From contig CACNIK010000004.1 in assembly GCA_902620525.1 (NCBI GenBank), forward strand, positions 1-64,000: 64,000 nucleotides of DNA, read 5' to 3'. Under the pieces are notes generated by a model. That model ran no database searches. It had not been told where the DNA came from and worked only from the letters and a program-made list of their open reading frames with translations. Numbering within the stretch: the stretch's first letter is position 1; the number at the start of each line of letters is the position of its first letter. Made by a program: the position numbers and the translations under genes. Below, piece after piece: positions 26,147 through 37,206 of the stretch. The DNA is from an uncultured Pelagibacteraceae bacterium (GTDB taxonomy: Bacteria; Pseudomonadota; Alphaproteobacteria; Pelagibacterales; Pelagibacteraceae).

Positions 26147-27273
26147 TTTATTTTATTATATAGATTTATTGCATATCTATCAGTCATTCCAGCTATAAAA
26201 TCACATATTGATCTTTCTATATCAGCATTGTTTGATTTATCAAATTTAATATATTTTTTTGGGTTTTTTTTAATTATAAAAAACAATTTTTTTACAATTT
26301 TTTTCCCTAAATTAGTTTTGTGGATAACATTTTTATTATAGTACATATTTTTTTTTAAAAATTTTTTGATGTTTGTATCAAATTTTTTCATCTTATTAGA
26401 AAAACAAACTAGAGGGTATTTTGATTTATAAATGTCCTTTACTGATTTTATTCTATTTTTTTTAATATTTTTTTGTGTATTGAAAATGACATCTCTTACC
26501 ATTTCATCAATTATTTCTCTTACTATTTGTCTTAAAACAATATCATGAGGATATTTTTTTATTTTATTAATGTGTTTTTTTAATAAAACATTTAAAATCG
26601 GAATTCTTTTAATATCATTTAATTTGAACAAATTTGCCTTTAACCCATCCTCCAAATCATGACTATTGTAAGCTATATCATCCGAAATAGAGGCTATCTG
26701 TGCTTCTAAACTAGGGCTGTTATTAAAATTAATTTTTTGTTTGAAAAAGTTTTTTCCTAAAATCTTATTATATTTTATTTTGTTTTTTACGGGGCCATTG
26801 TGCTTAACAAGTCCATCTAAAGTTTCAATTGATAAATTTAACCCCTTAAAATTATAATATCTGTTTTCAAGAAGCGTTACTATTCTTACAGTTTGTATAT
26901 TATGGTCAAAACCACCGTTTCTTTTCATGCATTCATTTAAAGCTTCTTCACCAGCATGGCCAAAGGGTGTGTGGCCTAGATCATGTGCTAAACTTAATGT
27001 TTCAGCTAAATCCTCGTTTAGGTTAAAATATTTTGCGAGAGTTCTGGCTATCTGAGATACTTCAAGAGAATGTGTAATTCTTGTTCTGTAATGGTCTCCT
27101 GTTGTATTAACAAATACTTGGGTTTTATGTTTTAGTCTTCTGAAAGCTGTGGAGTGTAGTATTCTATCTCTATCTCGTTGGTATGGTGACCTCAACTTAC
27201 TCTTATTTTCAAAATAGAATCTTCCTTTAGATTTGATAGAGATCGATAAATTTGAGATTGTATTACTTTGCAT
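26143..27273 (-). CDS. dgt: Deoxyguanosinetriphosphate triphosphohydrolase-like protein
   Basis: HD-domain phosphohydrolase expected to convert dNTPs to deoxynucleoside and triphosphate. The metal-binding residues lie in RRLKHKTQVF, ITHSLEVSQIAR and LAHDLGHTPFGHAGE (about 45-105), and SISDDIAYNSHDLEDGL (about 192-208) supplies the later Asp. The 376-residue length fits the dgt type-2 subfamily. It is first in the dgt-argS-nagZ-scpAB-tat run and divergent from the A-type Fe-S carrier gene, a conserved alphaproteobacterial arrangement. Confidence 0.92.
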   Translation of the reverse strand: MQSNTISNLSISIKSKGRFYFENKSKLRSPYQRDRDRILHSTAFRRLKHKTQVFVNTTGDHYRTRITHSLEVSQIARTLAKYFNLNEDLAETLSLAHDLGHTPFGHAGEEALNECMKRNGGFDHNIQTVRIVTLLENRYYNFKGLNLSIETLDGLVKHNGPVKNKIKYNKILGKNFFKQKINFNNSPSLEAQIASISDDIAYNSHDLEDGLKANLFKLNDIKRIPILNVLLKKHINKIKKYPHDIVLRQIVREIIDEMVRDVIFNTQKNIKKNRIKSVKDIYKSKYPLVCFSNKMKKFDTNIKKFLKKNMYYNKNVIHKTNLGKKIVKKLFFIIKKNPKKYIKFDKSNNADIERSICDFIAGMTDRYAINLYNKIK

Positions 27274-27304
27274 AAAACTATATTAAAATATATACTACAT
27301 AATA

Positions 27305-27622
27305 ATGACAAAAAAAATTGTATTTACAGATAAAGCTAAAGATCAAATCCAAAAAATAACTAGTGAATCTAAGTCTAAAAAGTATTTTAGAATTTCTGTT
27401 AAAGGTGGTGGGTGCTCTGGATTTAAGTATAGTTTTAGTTTTGACGACTCGAAAAAAGATGATGATGTAGAGTTTGAAAATGCATTAATTGATAAGACCT
27501 CATTGGACATTATCAATGGTTCAATTATTGATTTTAAAGTTGAAATGATTGGTGAGTCATTTGTGATAAACAATCCTAAAGCTACGGCTTCCTGCGGTTG
27601 TGGTTTGTCATTTTCTGTCTAA
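27305..27622 (+). CDS. erpA: A-type iron-sulfur carrier protein (ErpA/IscA family)
   Basis: Delivers Fe-S clusters to apo-proteins. The three cluster-binding cysteines are visible in GGGCSGF (about residues 34-40) and SCGCG near the C-terminus (about 97-101). At 105 residues it has family length. No isc or suf gene is adjacent, and its position opposite dgt is the usual one for the alphaproteobacterial ErpA-like protein; distinguishing ErpA from IscA or SufA needs a tree. The stop overlaps the exonuclease start as TAATG. Confidence 0.9.
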   Translation: MTKKIVFTDKAKDQIQKITSESKSKKYFRISVKGGGCSGFKYSFSFDDSKKDDDVEFENALIDKTSLDIINGSIIDFKVEMIGESFVINNPKATASCGCGLSFSV

Positions 27623-28398
27623 TGAAAATTATCTCGTGGAATGTAAATTCTGTAAGAGCAAGAATAGACAATATTACAAATTATATAAAAGACGACAAAC
27701 CAGACATACTTCTTCTTCAAGAAACTAAAACTCAAGATGAAAATTTTCCTTATGAGAATTTTGAAAATGTTGGTTATAACTCTTATATTTTTGGTCAAAA
27801 AAGCTATAACGGCGTGGCAATAATTTCAAAATTACCTATAAAAAATATTTCAAAAGATTTTATAAAAGATGAAAAAAAACAAGCTAGGGTTATAAATGGT
27901 GAAATCCAATTAAAGAAAAAAAAGATAGAAATTATAAACATATATGTACCTAATGGAAATCCTATTAATACAGAAAAATATGAATATAAAAAAAATTGGT
28001 TAAAAAAATTCATAGCACAAGTTAAGAAAAAGATTTCATTGGGTTCAAATATTATTATTGCCGGTGACTTTAATATTATTCCAGAAGAAATAGATGTATA
28101 TGATTTTAAAAGATACGAGAACGACGCTTTAGGAAAATTAGAAATTAGAAAAAAATTTAGAGAATTATTAAATGTTGGTTTTGTTGATGTTTATCGAATT
28201 AAAAATAAGAAAAAACAAGAATATACGTTTTGGGATTATTTCGCTGGATCTTGGCAAAAAAATTATGGAATGAGAATTGATCATTTTTTGTTATCTAATA
28301 ATTTAATAGAAAATATTTCATCAATTAATATAAATAAAAAACCCAGGTCAAAATTAAAACCGTCTGATCATACACCAATTGAACTTATAATTAACTAG
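27622..28398 (+). CDS. xthA: Exodeoxyribonuclease III (AP endonuclease)
   Basis: Abasic-site endonuclease and 3'-5' exonuclease of base excision repair. The start MKIISWNVNSVRARI gives the classical N-terminus; an upstream extension would begin inside the Fe-S carrier gene and is rejected. Metal and catalytic residues appear in LLLQETK (about 34-40), AGDFNIIPEEIDVYD (about 147-161) and the C-terminal MRIDHFLLS and SDHTPI blocks. At 258 residues it is normal. It starts as TAATG with the upstream gene and overlaps the convergent guanylyltransferase gene by 8 bases. Confidence 0.95.
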   Translation: MKIISWNVNSVRARIDNITNYIKDDKPDILLLQETKTQDENFPYENFENVGYNSYIFGQKSYNGVAIISKLPIKNISKDFIKDEKKQARVINGEIQLKKKKIEIINIYVPNGNPINTEKYEYKKNWLKKFIAQVKKKISLGSNIIIAGDFNIIPEEIDVYDFKRYENDALGKLEIRKKFRELLNVGFVDVYRIKNKKKQEYTFWDYFAGSWQKNYGMRIDHFLLSNNLIENISSININKKPRSKLKPSDHTPIELIIN

Positions 28399-29596
28399 CT
28401 CTACCGTAAATATCCTCAAATCTAACTATATCACTTTCTTTAAGAATTGAACCTAATTGAGCTTCCATAACCTTTGCTAATTTTTTATCTGAATTTTGAA
28501 TTCTATGAACTGCTCCCTTGGGAATAAAAATTGTATCGTTCTTTTTTTTAAAATAAAATTTTTTATTTAATACAATCTTTGGATTTCCTTTTGTTATAAC
28601 CCAATGTTCTGATCTATGAAAATGTTTTTGTAAACTTAAAATTCCTTTTGGTTTAATAAATAATTCTTTTATTAAAAAATTGTTTCCTTTATATAAGTTA
28701 GTATAACCACCCCAAGGTCTAAAAAAAGTATTATTTCTTTTGTAGTATTTTTTTTTATTCTTATTAAACATTAAAAGAATTTCTTTCCAACTACCCATGT
28801 CTGACCAAACTATATCAAGTTTAATTGCTCTGATATCTTTTGTTTGTTCTAAAATAGCGAAATCAAAAGATTTTGATGAATTTTTATTAAATTTTTTTTT
28901 ACTTAAATAATAAGTATTTTTTTTAATTTTTGCTTTTTGAACAGCTTGAGATGTATTAAAAAACATTTTTTTTTGGTATTTTTTAAAATTATTTATGACT
29001 GAGTCTTTCCTAATTAAAAACATACCTGAATTCCAATATCCACCTTGCCTTATAAGTTGCTTAGCTTTTTTTATTTTTGGTTTTTCTATAAATCTATTTA
29101 CTTTATTTTTCCCTCCTTTTGATTTTGAGGTTGTAAAATATCCATATTGATCTGATGGTGTATTAGGTTTTATGCCAAAAATGAAAATATTATTTTCGCT
29201 TAAATTTTTAATGTTTTGCTTCATTTTTCGGTTAAATTTCTTTGAATTTTCTATTAAATGATCTGCAGATAAAAAAATTATCGGTTGTTTATTTGGAATA
29301 TCTTGTATTAAGGCAGCTGAGAGAATAGCTGGAGCCGTGTTTTTTTTAATCGGTTCTAAAATTATACTGTATTTTTTTAAATTTTTCTTTTTTAAGTGTT
29401 TTTTTACTTCTTTAAGATATTTTGAATTTGTGCTTATTATTGGAGCATCAAATATTGGTGACTTAATTCTGTCCAATGTTTTTCCTAATAGTGTCCATCC
29501 TCCAAAATCAATAAACTGTTTAGCTTGATTTCTAATTTCATTAGGCCATAGTCTGGTCCCTGCTCCACCACATAAAATAACTGGTCTAATCTTCAT
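28391..29596 (-). CDS. Mannose-1-phosphate guanylyltransferase with C-terminal cupin (ManC/CpsB type)
   Basis: Makes GDP-mannose from mannose-1-phosphate and GTP. The nucleotidyltransferase motif is CGGAGTRLWP (residues 9-18), with FLSADHLIE (about 106-114) and FIEKPK (about 157-162). The C-terminal 100 residues form a cupin typical of type II phosphomannose isomerase: FRPWGGYTN, LQKHFHRSEHWVITKG and FIPKGAVHRI. At 401 residues it is shorter than the usual 460-480, so the isomerase part may be reduced. It is coupled to ilvD as TAATG, although no polysaccharide genes are adjacent; GDP-mannose could feed envelope glycan synthesis elsewhere. Confidence 0.88.
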   Translation of the reverse strand: MKIRPVILCGGAGTRLWPNEIRNQAKQFIDFGGWTLLGKTLDRIKSPIFDAPIISTNSKYLKEVKKHLKKKNLKKYSIILEPIKKNTAPAILSAALIQDIPNKQPIIFLSADHLIENSKKFNRKMKQNIKNLSENNIFIFGIKPNTPSDQYGYFTTSKSKGGKNKVNRFIEKPKIKKAKQLIRQGGYWNSGMFLIRKDSVINNFKKYQKKMFFNTSQAVQKAKIKKNTYYLSKKKFNKNSSKSFDFAILEQTKDIRAIKLDIVWSDMGSWKEILLMFNKNKKKYYKRNNTFFRPWGGYTNLYKGNNFLIKELFIKPKGILSLQKHFHRSEHWVITKGNPKIVLNKKFYFKKKNDTIFIPKGAVHRIQNSDKKLAKVMEAQLGSILKESDIVRFEDIYGRAS

Positions 29597-31314
29597 TAAA
29601 TTTTTGAATATTCTTTAACTTCTTTTTTCTTGCCTGGGTGTGTAGGTGCACCTAAATAAGCAGGCCCAACTGTTTGCGCATACTTCCATAAAGTACCTGA
29701 TCCGAATGAGGATTTTTTTGCTTTCCATTTTTTCTTTCTTACTGATAACTGTGCTTTAGTTAATCTAACATTAATTTCACCTTTTTTTGCATCGATATCA
29801 ATTACATCGCCATTTTTAAGTAATGCTATTGGACCTCCTAATGCTGCTTCAGGACCTACATGACCTACACAAAATCCCCTTGTGGCACCTGAAAATCTCC
29901 CGTCTGTAATTAATGCAACTTTTTCACCTTTGCCTTGACCATATATTGCTCCAGTTGTTGAAAGCATTTCTCTCATACCAGGGCCGCCTCGAGGTCCTTC
30001 ATATCTAATTATAATCACATCGCCATCATTATATTTTTTTGATTGTACTGCTTTCATTGCGTCTTCCTCATTATCAAAACATCTAGCTTTACCTGTAAAT
30101 TGTAATTTTTTAAGACCAGCTATTTTGACTATCGCGCCATCTGGTGCCAAATTTCCTTTTAAACCAACCACGCCTCCATCTGGAGATAAAGGATTATCAA
30201 ATTCTCTTAGCACTTTTTGATTAACATTAAATTTTACATCTTTGAGATTTTCTTTCACCGTTTTTCCCGTAACTGTCATACAGTCTCCATGTATAAATCC
30301 ACCATCAAATAAAGTTTTTAACAACATTGGTACGCCACCAGCTTCCCACATATCTTTAGCTACATATTTTCCGCCAGGTTTTAAATCTGCAAGATACGGT
30401 GTTTTTTTAAAAATTTTTGCTACATCCATCAAATCAAACTTTACACCAATTTCATTTGCTAAAGCTGGTAAATGTAGAGCTGCATTAGTTGAACCACCAG
30501 TTGCAGCAACAATAGTAGCAGCATTCTCTAAAGATTTTTTCGTAACTATATCTCTAGGTTTTATATTTTTTTCTAGTAAATTCATAACAGTTCGACCGCT
30601 TTCAAAGGCATACTTGTCTCTCTCTTCATATGGCGCTGGGGTGCCTGCTGAATAAGGCAAAGCAAGACCAATAGCTTCTGAAACACATGCCATTGTATTG
30701 GCAGTGAATTGACCACCACATGCACCGGCACTTGGACATGCAACTAGTTCAAGTTCCCTAAGTTCATCTAAAGACATTTTGCCTGAGGAATGTTTGCCTA
30801 CAGCTTCAAAAACATCAACCACCGTTACATCTTTTCCTTTATATTTACCTGGAAGGATTGAACCACCATAAATAAAAACACTAGGTACGTTTAGTCTTAG
30901 CATTGACATCATTAATCCTGGTAACGATTTATCACATCCAGCAATACCAACTAAAGCGTCATAACAGTGACCTCTTACAGTAAGTTCTGCTGAGTCAGCA
31001 ATAATTTCTCTAGAAATTAACGATGATTTCATTCCCTCATGTCCCATGGCTATACCATCAGTAACTGTAATTGTACAAAACTCTCTGGGTGTTCCCCCAA
31101 ATTGTTTTACACCTTTTTTTACTGACTGAGCTTGTCTCATTAGCGCTGTATTGCATGGAGCAGCTTCATTCCAAGTTGATACTACACCAACAAATGGCTT
31201 GGCAACATCTTGTTCAGTTTCTCCCATCGCATAATAAAATGATCGATGCGGAGCTCTATCAGGACCTAACGAAGTATGCCGACTGGGTAATTTTTTTTTG
31301 TTTATTTTTGACAT
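29596..31314 (-). CDS. ilvD: Dihydroxy-acid dehydratase
   Basis: Fe-S dehydratase of valine/isoleucine and pantothenate synthesis, converting 2,3-dihydroxy-3-methyl acids to 2-oxo acids. The three cluster cysteines lie in NEAAPCN (about 54), AGCDKSLPG (about 127) and [15 protein letters not shown] (about 198). The C-terminal region has [21 protein letters not shown] (catalytic Ser block). At 572 residues it is the [2Fe-2S]-type length. It starts 2 bases after the valS stop and is coupled to the guanylyltransferase gene. Confidence 0.96.
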   Translation of the reverse strand: MSKINKKKLPSRHTSLGPDRAPHRSFYYAMGETEQDVAKPFVGVVSTWNEAAPCNTALMRQAQSVKKGVKQFGGTPREFCTITVTDGIAMGHEGMKSSLISREIIADSAELTVRGHCYDALVGIAGCDKSLPGLMMSMLRLNVPSVFIYGGSILPGKYKGKDVTVVDVFEAVGKHSSGKMSLDELRELELVACPSAGACGGQFTANTMACVSEAIGLALPYSAGTPAPYEERDKYAFESGRTVMNLLEKNIKPRDIVTKKSLENAATIVAATGGSTNAALHLPALANEIGVKFDLMDVAKIFKKTPYLADLKPGGKYVAKDMWEAGGVPMLLKTLFDGGFIHGDCMTVTGKTVKENLKDVKFNVNQKVLREFDNPLSPDGGVVGLKGNLAPDGAIVKIAGLKKLQFTGKARCFDNEEDAMKAVQSKKYNDGDVIIIRYEGPRGGPGMREMLSTTGAIYGQGKGEKVALITDGRFSGATRGFCVGHVGPEAALGGPIALLKNGDVIDIDAKKGEINVRLTKAQLSVRKKKWKAKKSSFGSGTLWKYAQTVGPAYLGAPTHPGKKKEVKEYSKI

Positions 31315-31316
31315 AT

Positions 31317-33965
31317 TTAATTAATACTTGATACAATACTTCTTAATTTTTCATCTTCAATAGTTAATTCTTTGATAAGGTTTTTATCATTATTAACTAT
31401 ATCTTTAGGAGCATTTTTCAAATAAGCCTTATTATCAAGCTTATTTTTCAAGTTGGATATTTTATTATTAATACTTTCAATTTTTTGCAAAATTCTATCT
31501 TTCTGAGAGGTTAAATTTAAATTTTCATTGAAACCTAGAGAGATTTTTTCCTTTAAAACTAAGATATCAATTGAATTTTTAGCATTTCCTTGGGTCTTAA
31601 CGATTTGATTTACCCTACCTACTTGTTTTAATAAATCTAAATTTTTATTAATTAATTCTTTTAGCTTTTTCGACTCATCTATAAAGGAAATATCGCAAAA
31701 TAATTTAGGTGTAATTTTTAATTCAGCTTTTGTTGATCTAATATTTGATATTATTTCAATTAAATTATTTATATCTTTTTGATTTTTATTGAATTTAGTT
31801 ATCATTTTATAATTAGGCCAGTCCGATGATATAAGGTTGTTTTTAAAAGATATGTTAAATTTATTTTTTGTCCAAACTGCCTCAGTAAAAAAAGGTATAA
31901 AAGGATGCAAAATTTTTAAGATATTAGCCATCATAAAAGCAGAGAAAACTTTAGCTTCTTTTATATCAGATTTATTTTTTGAAATGAAAATTGGTTTTAA
32001 AAATTCTAAATACCAATCACAATACGAATGCCATACAAATTGATATGCGTGTTTTGCCGCTTCATCAAATCTAAAAACCTCTATGCTTCTCGCTATTAAA
32101 TCTTTAGCTTTTATATACTCATTAAAAATCCATTGGTTGACTGGAAGTTTAATAGTTAATAAATTAATTTTTTTATTTAATTTACAATTATTTAATTTTA
32201 AAAAATTGTTTGCGCTCCATATTTTTGTAATAAAGTTTCTATTTCCTATTACTCTGTCTTTTGATAATTTTACATCTCTGCCAGGAGACGCCATAGAAAT
32301 TAAAGTAAATCTTAAACTATCTGCTCCATATTCATTGATAAGTTCGAGAGGATCAATTACGTTACCTTTAGACTTAGACATTTTTTGTCCTTTTTCATCT
32401 CTGACTAATGCATGAACGTATACTTTATTAAATGGAGTTTTATTGTTAAAATAATTTCCCATCATAAGCATTCTTGCTACCCAAAAAAATATTATATCAA
32501 AACCTGTCACTAGTACCGATGTAGGATAAAATTTTTTTAATTCTGAAGTTTTTACTGGCCAACCTAAAGTGGCAAAAGGCCATAAAGCAGATGAAAACCA
32601 GGTATCTAAAACATCCGTCTCTTGTCTTAAAACAAACTCTTTGTTTTTATTTTTTTTCTTAGCCTGACTTAAAGCATCTGATTTATTTTCTGCTACAAAA
32701 AGATTATTGTTATTATCGTACCAAGCTGGAATTCTATGTCCCCACCAAATCTGACGAGATATACACCATGGTTCTATATCTTTCATCCACTGAAAAAAGG
32801 TTTTAGTCCAGTTATTCGGAAAGAAAGAAGTTTTCCCTTTACTAACAATTTTAATTGGTTTTTTGGATAATTTTTTTGCATCCACAAACCATTGCTCAGT
32901 TAAAAGTGGTTCTATAATAGTATTTGATCTATCTCCGTAAGGAACTTTATTTTTTATTGACTCAGTTTTTACAAGACTACCGATTTCTTTTAATTTAGAA
33001 ATTAAAAGTTTTCTTGCCTCAAATCTATCTAGACCAATATATTCTTTAATACCATTTTTGTTTATTTTACCGTTTTTCTCAAAAACATTGATTGTTTCTA
33101 ATTTGTTTCTTTTTCCTACATCATAATCATTAAAATCATGAGCTGGTGTTATTTTTACTGCACCAGAGCCTTGATTAGGGTCTGCATAATTATCTGAAAT
33201 TATTTTTATTTTTCTATTTACTATTGGAATAATGACTGTTCTTCCGATCAAATTGGTATATCTTTTATCCTTTGGATTTACTGCGATAGCTGTATCACCC
33301 ATCATAGTTTCTGGTCTAGTTGTAGCGATAGTAATTTTTACATCGGAATTTTCCAGTTGATAATTAATATAGTATAGTTGTGATTGCACCTCTTTTTGAA
33401 CAACTTCTAAGTCTGAAATAGCAGTTTGAAGCTTTGTATCCCAATTAACAAGTTTTTTATCTTTGTAAATTAATTTATTCTTATAAAGATCAACAAATAC
33501 TTTAATCACTGCTTTGGATAAATCCTTATCCATTGTAAATCTGGTCCTAGACCAATCACATGAACATCCTAATTTTTTAAGTTGGTCTAAAATTATTCCC
33601 CCAGACTCTTCTTTCCAGGCCCATACTTTTTCTATAAATTTTTCCCTACCTAAATCATTTTTTTTAATTCCCTTTTTTTCTAAATTTTTTTCGACAACTG
33701 CTTGCGTTGCTATTCCAGCATGATCGGTCCCTGGTTGCCACAGTGTTTCATGTCCCTTCATGCGATTAAATCTCACTAGTACATCCTGTAAACTGTTATT
33801 TAAAGCATGGCCCATATGTAATTTTCCAGTGATATTAGGTGGTGGAATTACTATGGAGAATTTTTTTTTAAATTTATTTTTTCTGGGTTTAAATAAACCC
33901 TTTTTTATCCAAAAATCTGAGATTTTTTTTTCTTCTTCTTGGTGATTATATTTTTTAAATTCCAT
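31317..33965 (-). CDS. valS: Valine--tRNA ligase
   Basis: Class I synthetase charging tRNA-Val. The HIGH motif occurs in [15 protein letters not shown] (about 42-56), KMSKS in [17 protein letters not shown] (about 528-544), and the editing domain includes [17 protein letters not shown] (about 218-234). A C-terminal coiled coil follows the anticodon domain. At 882 residues it is normal. It heads the valS-ilvD-manC-type run, with small gaps of 0-2 bases, giving a valine-linked pairing with ilvD. Confidence 0.97.
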   Translation of the reverse strand: MEFKKYNHQEEEKKISDFWIKKGLFKPRKNKFKKKFSIVIPPPNITGKLHMGHALNNSLQDVLVRFNRMKGHETLWQPGTDHAGIATQAVVEKNLEKKGIKKNDLGREKFIEKVWAWKEESGGIILDQLKKLGCSCDWSRTRFTMDKDLSKAVIKVFVDLYKNKLIYKDKKLVNWDTKLQTAISDLEVVQKEVQSQLYYINYQLENSDVKITIATTRPETMMGDTAIAVNPKDKRYTNLIGRTVIIPIVNRKIKIISDNYADPNQGSGAVKITPAHDFNDYDVGKRNKLETINVFEKNGKINKNGIKEYIGLDRFEARKLLISKLKEIGSLVKTESIKNKVPYGDRSNTIIEPLLTEQWFVDAKKLSKKPIKIVSKGKTSFFPNNWTKTFFQWMKDIEPWCISRQIWWGHRIPAWYDNNNNLFVAENKSDALSQAKKKNKNKEFVLRQETDVLDTWFSSALWPFATLGWPVKTSELKKFYPTSVLVTGFDIIFFWVARMLMMGNYFNNKTPFNKVYVHALVRDEKGQKMSKSKGNVIDPLELINEYGADSLRFTLISMASPGRDVKLSKDRVIGNRNFITKIWSANNFLKLNNCKLNKKINLLTIKLPVNQWIFNEYIKAKDLIARSIEVFRFDEAAKHAYQFVWHSYCDWYLEFLKPIFISKNKSDIKEAKVFSAFMMANILKILHPFIPFFTEAVWTKNKFNISFKNNLISSDWPNYKMITKFNKNQKDINNLIEIISNIRSTKAELKITPKLFCDISFIDESKKLKELINKNLDLLKQVGRVNQIVKTQGNAKNSIDILVLKEKISLGFNENLNLTSQKDRILQKIESINNKISNLKNKLDNKAYLKNAPKDIVNNDKNLIKELTIEDEKLRSIVSSIN

Positions 33966-34063
33966 TTTTATGATTTATATAGTTTATATCAAATGGAGAA
34001 AAACCTAAAAGACTTAGATTTTGCTTTATTGAAGCTATTAAATGATTTAAAAGAAGCAATATT

Positions 34064-34137
34064 GGCCACGTGGCGGAATGGTTACGCAGAGGATTGCAAA
34101 TCCTTTTATCCCAGTTCGATTCTGGGCGTGGCCTCCA
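34064..34137 (+). tRNA. tRNA-Cys (anticodon GCA), CCA encoded
   Basis: The acceptor stem pairs GGCCACG (34064-34070) with CGTGGCC (34127-34133); discriminator T is at 34134 and CCA is encoded at 34135-34137. The anticodon stem GAGGA/TCCTT closes loop TTGCAAA, giving anticodon GCA. T loop GTTCGATTC is standard. It lies 50 bases upstream of tRNA-Asn, probably on one transcript. Confidence 0.97.
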
Positions 34138-34184
34138 AAAATTTGGTTGTTTTATTATTTTAAAAAAAGTATGGTCTTTTTCAT

Positions 34185-34260
34185 TCCTCGGTAGCTCAGT
34201 TGGTAGAGCAGTTGACTGTTAATCAATTGGTCGCAGGTTCGAGTCCTGCCCGAGGAGCCA
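34185..34260 (+). tRNA. tRNA-Asn (anticodon GTT), CCA encoded
   Basis: The acceptor stem pairs TCCTCGG (34185-34191) with CCGAGGA (34250-34256), discriminator G at 34257 and encoded CCA at 34258-34260. The anticodon loop CTGTTAA gives anticodon GTT, a GUN anticodon and hence a TGT substrate. The CCA directly abuts the stop codon of the convergent XRE regulator gene. Confidence 0.97.
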
Positions 34261-34626
34261 TTAACCAGTCTTTTCCAAAGATACTGTATTTTTGAGTATT
34301 TGAAGAATTTTTTCTTTTTGAGTTTTAGATAAAGATGAAAAAGTTTTACTTAAAAATGAGTAATTTAAATCTTCACTATCATCTTGTAAATTTTTATTAT
34401 CGTTAAAATTTCTAAAATCTTCAAAAAAATATGTAATTGGAACTTTTAAATAGTTTGAAAGCTGCATTAATCTATTAGAGCTAACACCATTTGTTCCTTT
34501 TTCATATTTTTGGATTTGTTGGAATGTAACATTAATTGCTTCAGCTACTTTTGTTTGAGTGAGACCTAGAGATAATCTTCTCATTCTAAGTTTTTTCCCT
34601 AAATGTAGGTTAAAATTTTCTTCCAT
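34261..34626 (-). CDS. XRE-family helix-turn-helix transcriptional regulator
   Basis: DNA-binding regulator with an N-terminal HTH_3 domain (about residues 8-65): LGKKLRMRRLSLGLTQTKVA, then VTFQQIQKYEKGTNGVSSNRL as turn and recognition helix. The C-terminal half is polar with a helical end. I place the start at the ATG at 34626 (MEENFNLHLG), preceded by GGGAGATGGG as a Shine-Dalgarno; a TTG 18 bases upstream is less likely. The 121-residue form resembles the stand-alone HTH proteins common in alphaproteobacteria. Target genes are unknown and no adjacent operator can be supported. Confidence 0.85.
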   Translation of the reverse strand: MEENFNLHLGKKLRMRRLSLGLTQTKVAEAINVTFQQIQKYEKGTNGVSSNRLMQLSNYLKVPITYFFEDFRNFNDNKNLQDDSEDLNYSFLSKTFSSLSKTQKEKILQILKNTVSLEKTG

Positions 34627-34788
34627 CCCATCTCCCAATTTCAAATATTCAACATTAATTTATGTATTTATGCAACAACTAAGTTCAACTTGGTTCATTT
34701 TTTTTTGAGTATTTTAGGGGTCTATAATGCAAAAAAAACATAAAAACACTATTGACATATTAAGAAAAAAAACAGCTAAAATTACAAA

Positions 34789-35472
34789 TTAATTATGTTT
34801 TTTTAACCTGTACTCCCAATTTCCTTGTTTTACAAATCTTGCTTTTAACCAAATTAATGTTTTGGCATCATACCAAATATCAGTATTTAATTTTTTGTTA
34901 TCTGGTAATGTCTCATCAGATGATAAAAATTTAAAATGAAGCGCCTCATAACCTTTTCCATTTAATTCAATTTGTTTTTTTCCTAAAAATTTAACTTTTT
35001 GCTCTATAATTCTTCCAGAAATTGCACTAATTTGGGCTCTTGCTTTCACAATTTCGTGGTTCCACCAAGTACCAACCATAAAGTTTATATCTGCATCGCC
35101 TTTATATGAGGATCCATCAATAAAAAGTTTATTTTTATCTTTATTTAAGTTTATATTTACGTATTTTTCTTTTTTATTTTGAATAGTTTTTGAACTAAAA
35201 GATGAAAATACGTTTTTTTCATAATTTTCACTACTTTCCGCAAAATATTTATACAAATCTATACCGAGTTTAGTAATTTTAAAATTTACAACGCTTTTCA
35301 CGGTCAAATTTTCATCATTTCTTAAAAATTCATATTTATGAGATCCAATTAGATCGTTATTTCTAAATAAATCATATTCTAAATATTTTACTTTGGAATA
35401 ATGTTCTAAATGGCCAAAAGAATTTGTACTTAAAAAAATGTATAAAATAATTGAAACTAATATTTTTTTCAT
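34789..35472 (-). CDS. Secreted DUF6134/DUF3108-like protein of unknown function
   Basis: A 227-residue exported protein. The start is placed at the ATG at 35472 (MKKILVSIILYIFLSTNSFG), giving a clean signal peptide of about 20 residues; a longer start would extend into the promoter and cysK. The mature part is beta-rich, with YEFLRNDENLTVKSVVNFKI (about 44-63), a MVGTWWNHEIVKA block (about 135) and WYDAKTLIWLKARF (about 203), a pattern of the outer-membrane-related DUF6134 family. It is divergent from cysteine synthase with only 12 bases between start codons. Function unknown. Confidence 0.7.
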   Translation of the reverse strand: MKKILVSIILYIFLSTNSFGHLEHYSKVKYLEYDLFRNNDLIGSHKYEFLRNDENLTVKSVVNFKITKLGIDLYKYFAESSENYEKNVFSSFSSKTIQNKKEKYVNINLNKDKNKLFIDGSSYKGDADINFMVGTWWNHEIVKARAQISAISGRIIEQKVKFLGKKQIELNGKGYEALHFKFLSSDETLPDNKKLNTDIWYDAKTLIWLKARFVKQGNWEYRLKKHN

Positions 35473-35484
35473 ATAATTTTTAAT

Positions 35485-36480
35485 ATGGAGTTTACAAACA
35501 CTATAAATCAAATTGGTAATACACCATTAATTAAATTAAAACAAGTTTCAGAATTAACCGGTTGTAATATATACGGCAAGGCAGAATACTTTAATCCTGG
35601 AGAGTCAGTTAAAGATAGGGCGGCTCTTTACATTGTTAAAGATGCATTTGAAAAGAAAAAAATTGAAAAGGGTGGTATAATAGTTGAGGGCACCGCTGGA
35701 AATACAGGTATAGGTCTAGCTGTCGTTTGCAAAGAATTTGGTTTAGATTTAAAAATTGTTATACCAAAAACGCAATCTATTGAAAAAAAGAACACTTTAA
35801 AAAAATTAGGAGCAGAACTTATTGAAGTTGAAGCAGTTCCTTATTCAAATCCTAAAAATTATATTAAACAGTCAAAAAGAATTGCTGACGAGTTATCCAA
35901 AAAACATAAATTTGGAGTTGTTTGGGGCAATCAATTTGATAACATCGTAAATACCAAAGCCCATATAGAAACGACAGCAAATGAGATATGGTCACAAACT
36001 GCAGGCAAAGTGGATGGATTTACTTGCGCAGTAGGCACCGGTGGTACATTAGCTGGTGTATCAATTGGCTTAAAAAATAAAAATAAAAATATTAAAATAG
36101 CCCTATCCGATCCAATGGGTTCTTCATTATATTCTTACATAAAAAATAATAAATTAGAAAGTGAAGGTAGTTCTATAACTGAAGGGATAGGAACTGGCAG
36201 AATTACTAAAAATTTTGAAAAGGCAATTATAGACGATGCTTTTCAAACTGATGATGTGGAAGCTTTAAATATTGTATATAATTTAATTGAAAAACAAAAT
36301 ATTATTTTAGGCGGCTCATCTGGTATCAATATTGCTGGTGCTATTAAATTAGCAAAAAAATTAGGTAAGGGTAAAACAATTGTAACAATATTATGTGATG
36401 ATGGTAGAAGGTATGCTAGTAAAATCTTCAATAAAGAGTTTTTAAAAAGTAAAAACTTACCAATACCTAAATGGTTATAA
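35485..36480 (+). CDS. cysK: Cysteine synthase A family PLP enzyme
   Basis: Makes cysteine from O-acetylserine and sulfide. The PLP lysine is in [11 protein letters not shown] (about residues 37-47), the phosphate loop is GTGGTLAG (about 183-190), and GGSSGIN (about 275-281) is a conserved C-terminal block. The substrate loop is [12 protein letters not shown] instead of the enterobacterial EPTSGNTG; from memory this is a common alphaproteobacterial variant. At 331 residues it is normal. The C-terminal end PIPKWL fits that subgroup. The 3' end overlaps the convergent aapP gene by 6 bases. Confidence 0.9.
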   Translation: MEFTNTINQIGNTPLIKLKQVSELTGCNIYGKAEYFNPGESVKDRAALYIVKDAFEKKKIEKGGIIVEGTAGNTGIGLAVVCKEFGLDLKIVIPKTQSIEKKNTLKKLGAELIEVEAVPYSNPKNYIKQSKRIADELSKKHKFGVVWGNQFDNIVNTKAHIETTANEIWSQTAGKVDGFTCAVGTGGTLAGVSIGLKNKNKNIKIALSDPMGSSLYSYIKNNKLESEGSSITEGIGTGRITKNFEKAIIDDAFQTDDVEALNIVYNLIEKQNIILGGSSGINIAGAIKLAKKLGKGKTIVTILCDDGRRYASKIFNKEFLKSKNLPIPKWL

Positions 36481-37206
36481 TATTTGACTTAAAAATAATT
36501 TGGTTCTATCCGATTTTGGATTTTCAAAAAAATCTTTGGTTTTAGCTTTTTCTACGATTTTTCCTTCATCCATAAAAATCATATTATCCGCTACCTCTTT
36601 TGCAAAACCCATTTCATGTGTAACAACTATCATTGTCATTCCTGCTTTAGCTAGATCAACCATTGCATCTAAAACTTCTTTAATCATTTCTGGGTCAAGT
36701 GCAGATGTTGGTTCATCGAAAAGCATAATTTTTGGTTCCATGCATAAAGCTCTAGCTAAAGCAGATCTTTGTTGTTGACCACCTGATAATTGTCCAGGAA
36801 ATTTTTTTGCTTGGTCAGCAATTTGAACTCTTTCTAAGTTTTTCATTGCTAAGGCTTCCGCATCTTTTTTTGGCATTTTTTTTACCCAAATAGGGGCTAA
36901 AGTACAATTATCAAGAATTGATAAGTGAGGAAATAAATTAAACTGTTGGAAAACCATTCCTACCTCTGCACGAATTTTTTCAAGATCTTTTGTATTTTCT
37001 GAAATTTCTTTTCCATCAACAATGATTTGACCATCTTGATGTTCTTCAAGCCTGTTAATACATCTTATCAAAGTTGACTTACCAGATCCTGATGGTCCGC
37101 AAATTACTATTTTCTCTTGTTGATTAACTTCCAGGTTAATATCCTTTAAAGCTTGAAATTTATCAAACCATTTATTTACATTCTTTAATTCAATAATTTT
37201 ACTCAT
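36475..37206 (-). CDS. aapP: General L-amino acid ABC transporter, ATP-binding protein
   Basis: ATPase of a polar amino-acid importer. Walker [13 protein letters not shown] (about 38-49), signature LSGGQQQR (about 141-148), Walker [16 protein letters not shown] (about 165-179) and the switch His in [14 protein letters not shown] (about 200) are all intact. At 243 residues it is a typical HisP/GlnQ type subunit. It starts immediately after the aapM stop (TAAATG), last in the aapJ-aapQ-aapM-aapP operon. Confidence 0.95.
   Translation of the reverse strand: MSKIIELKNVNKWFDKFQALKDINLEVNQQEKIVICGPSGSGKSTLIRCINRLEEHQDGQIIVDGKEISENTKDLEKIRAEVGMVFQQFNLFPHLSILDNCTLAPIWVKKMPKKDAEALAMKNLERVQIADQAKKFPGQLSGGQQQRSALARALCMEPKIMLFDEPTSALDPEMIKEVLDAMVDLAKAGMTMIVVTHEMGFAKEVADNMIFMDEGKIVEKAKTKDFFENPKSDRTKLFLSQIL

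Noticed and set aside
33939..34163. A 74-codon plus-strand frame ahead of and across tRNA-Cys
   Set aside because: It runs through the whole tRNA-Cys gene and its 5' part overlaps the valS start; the frame is explained by the tRNA and low stop density.
34720..34791. A 21-codon Lys-rich plus-strand frame before the DUF6134-like gene
   Set aside because: Too short to support, no Shine-Dalgarno and no conserved feature.
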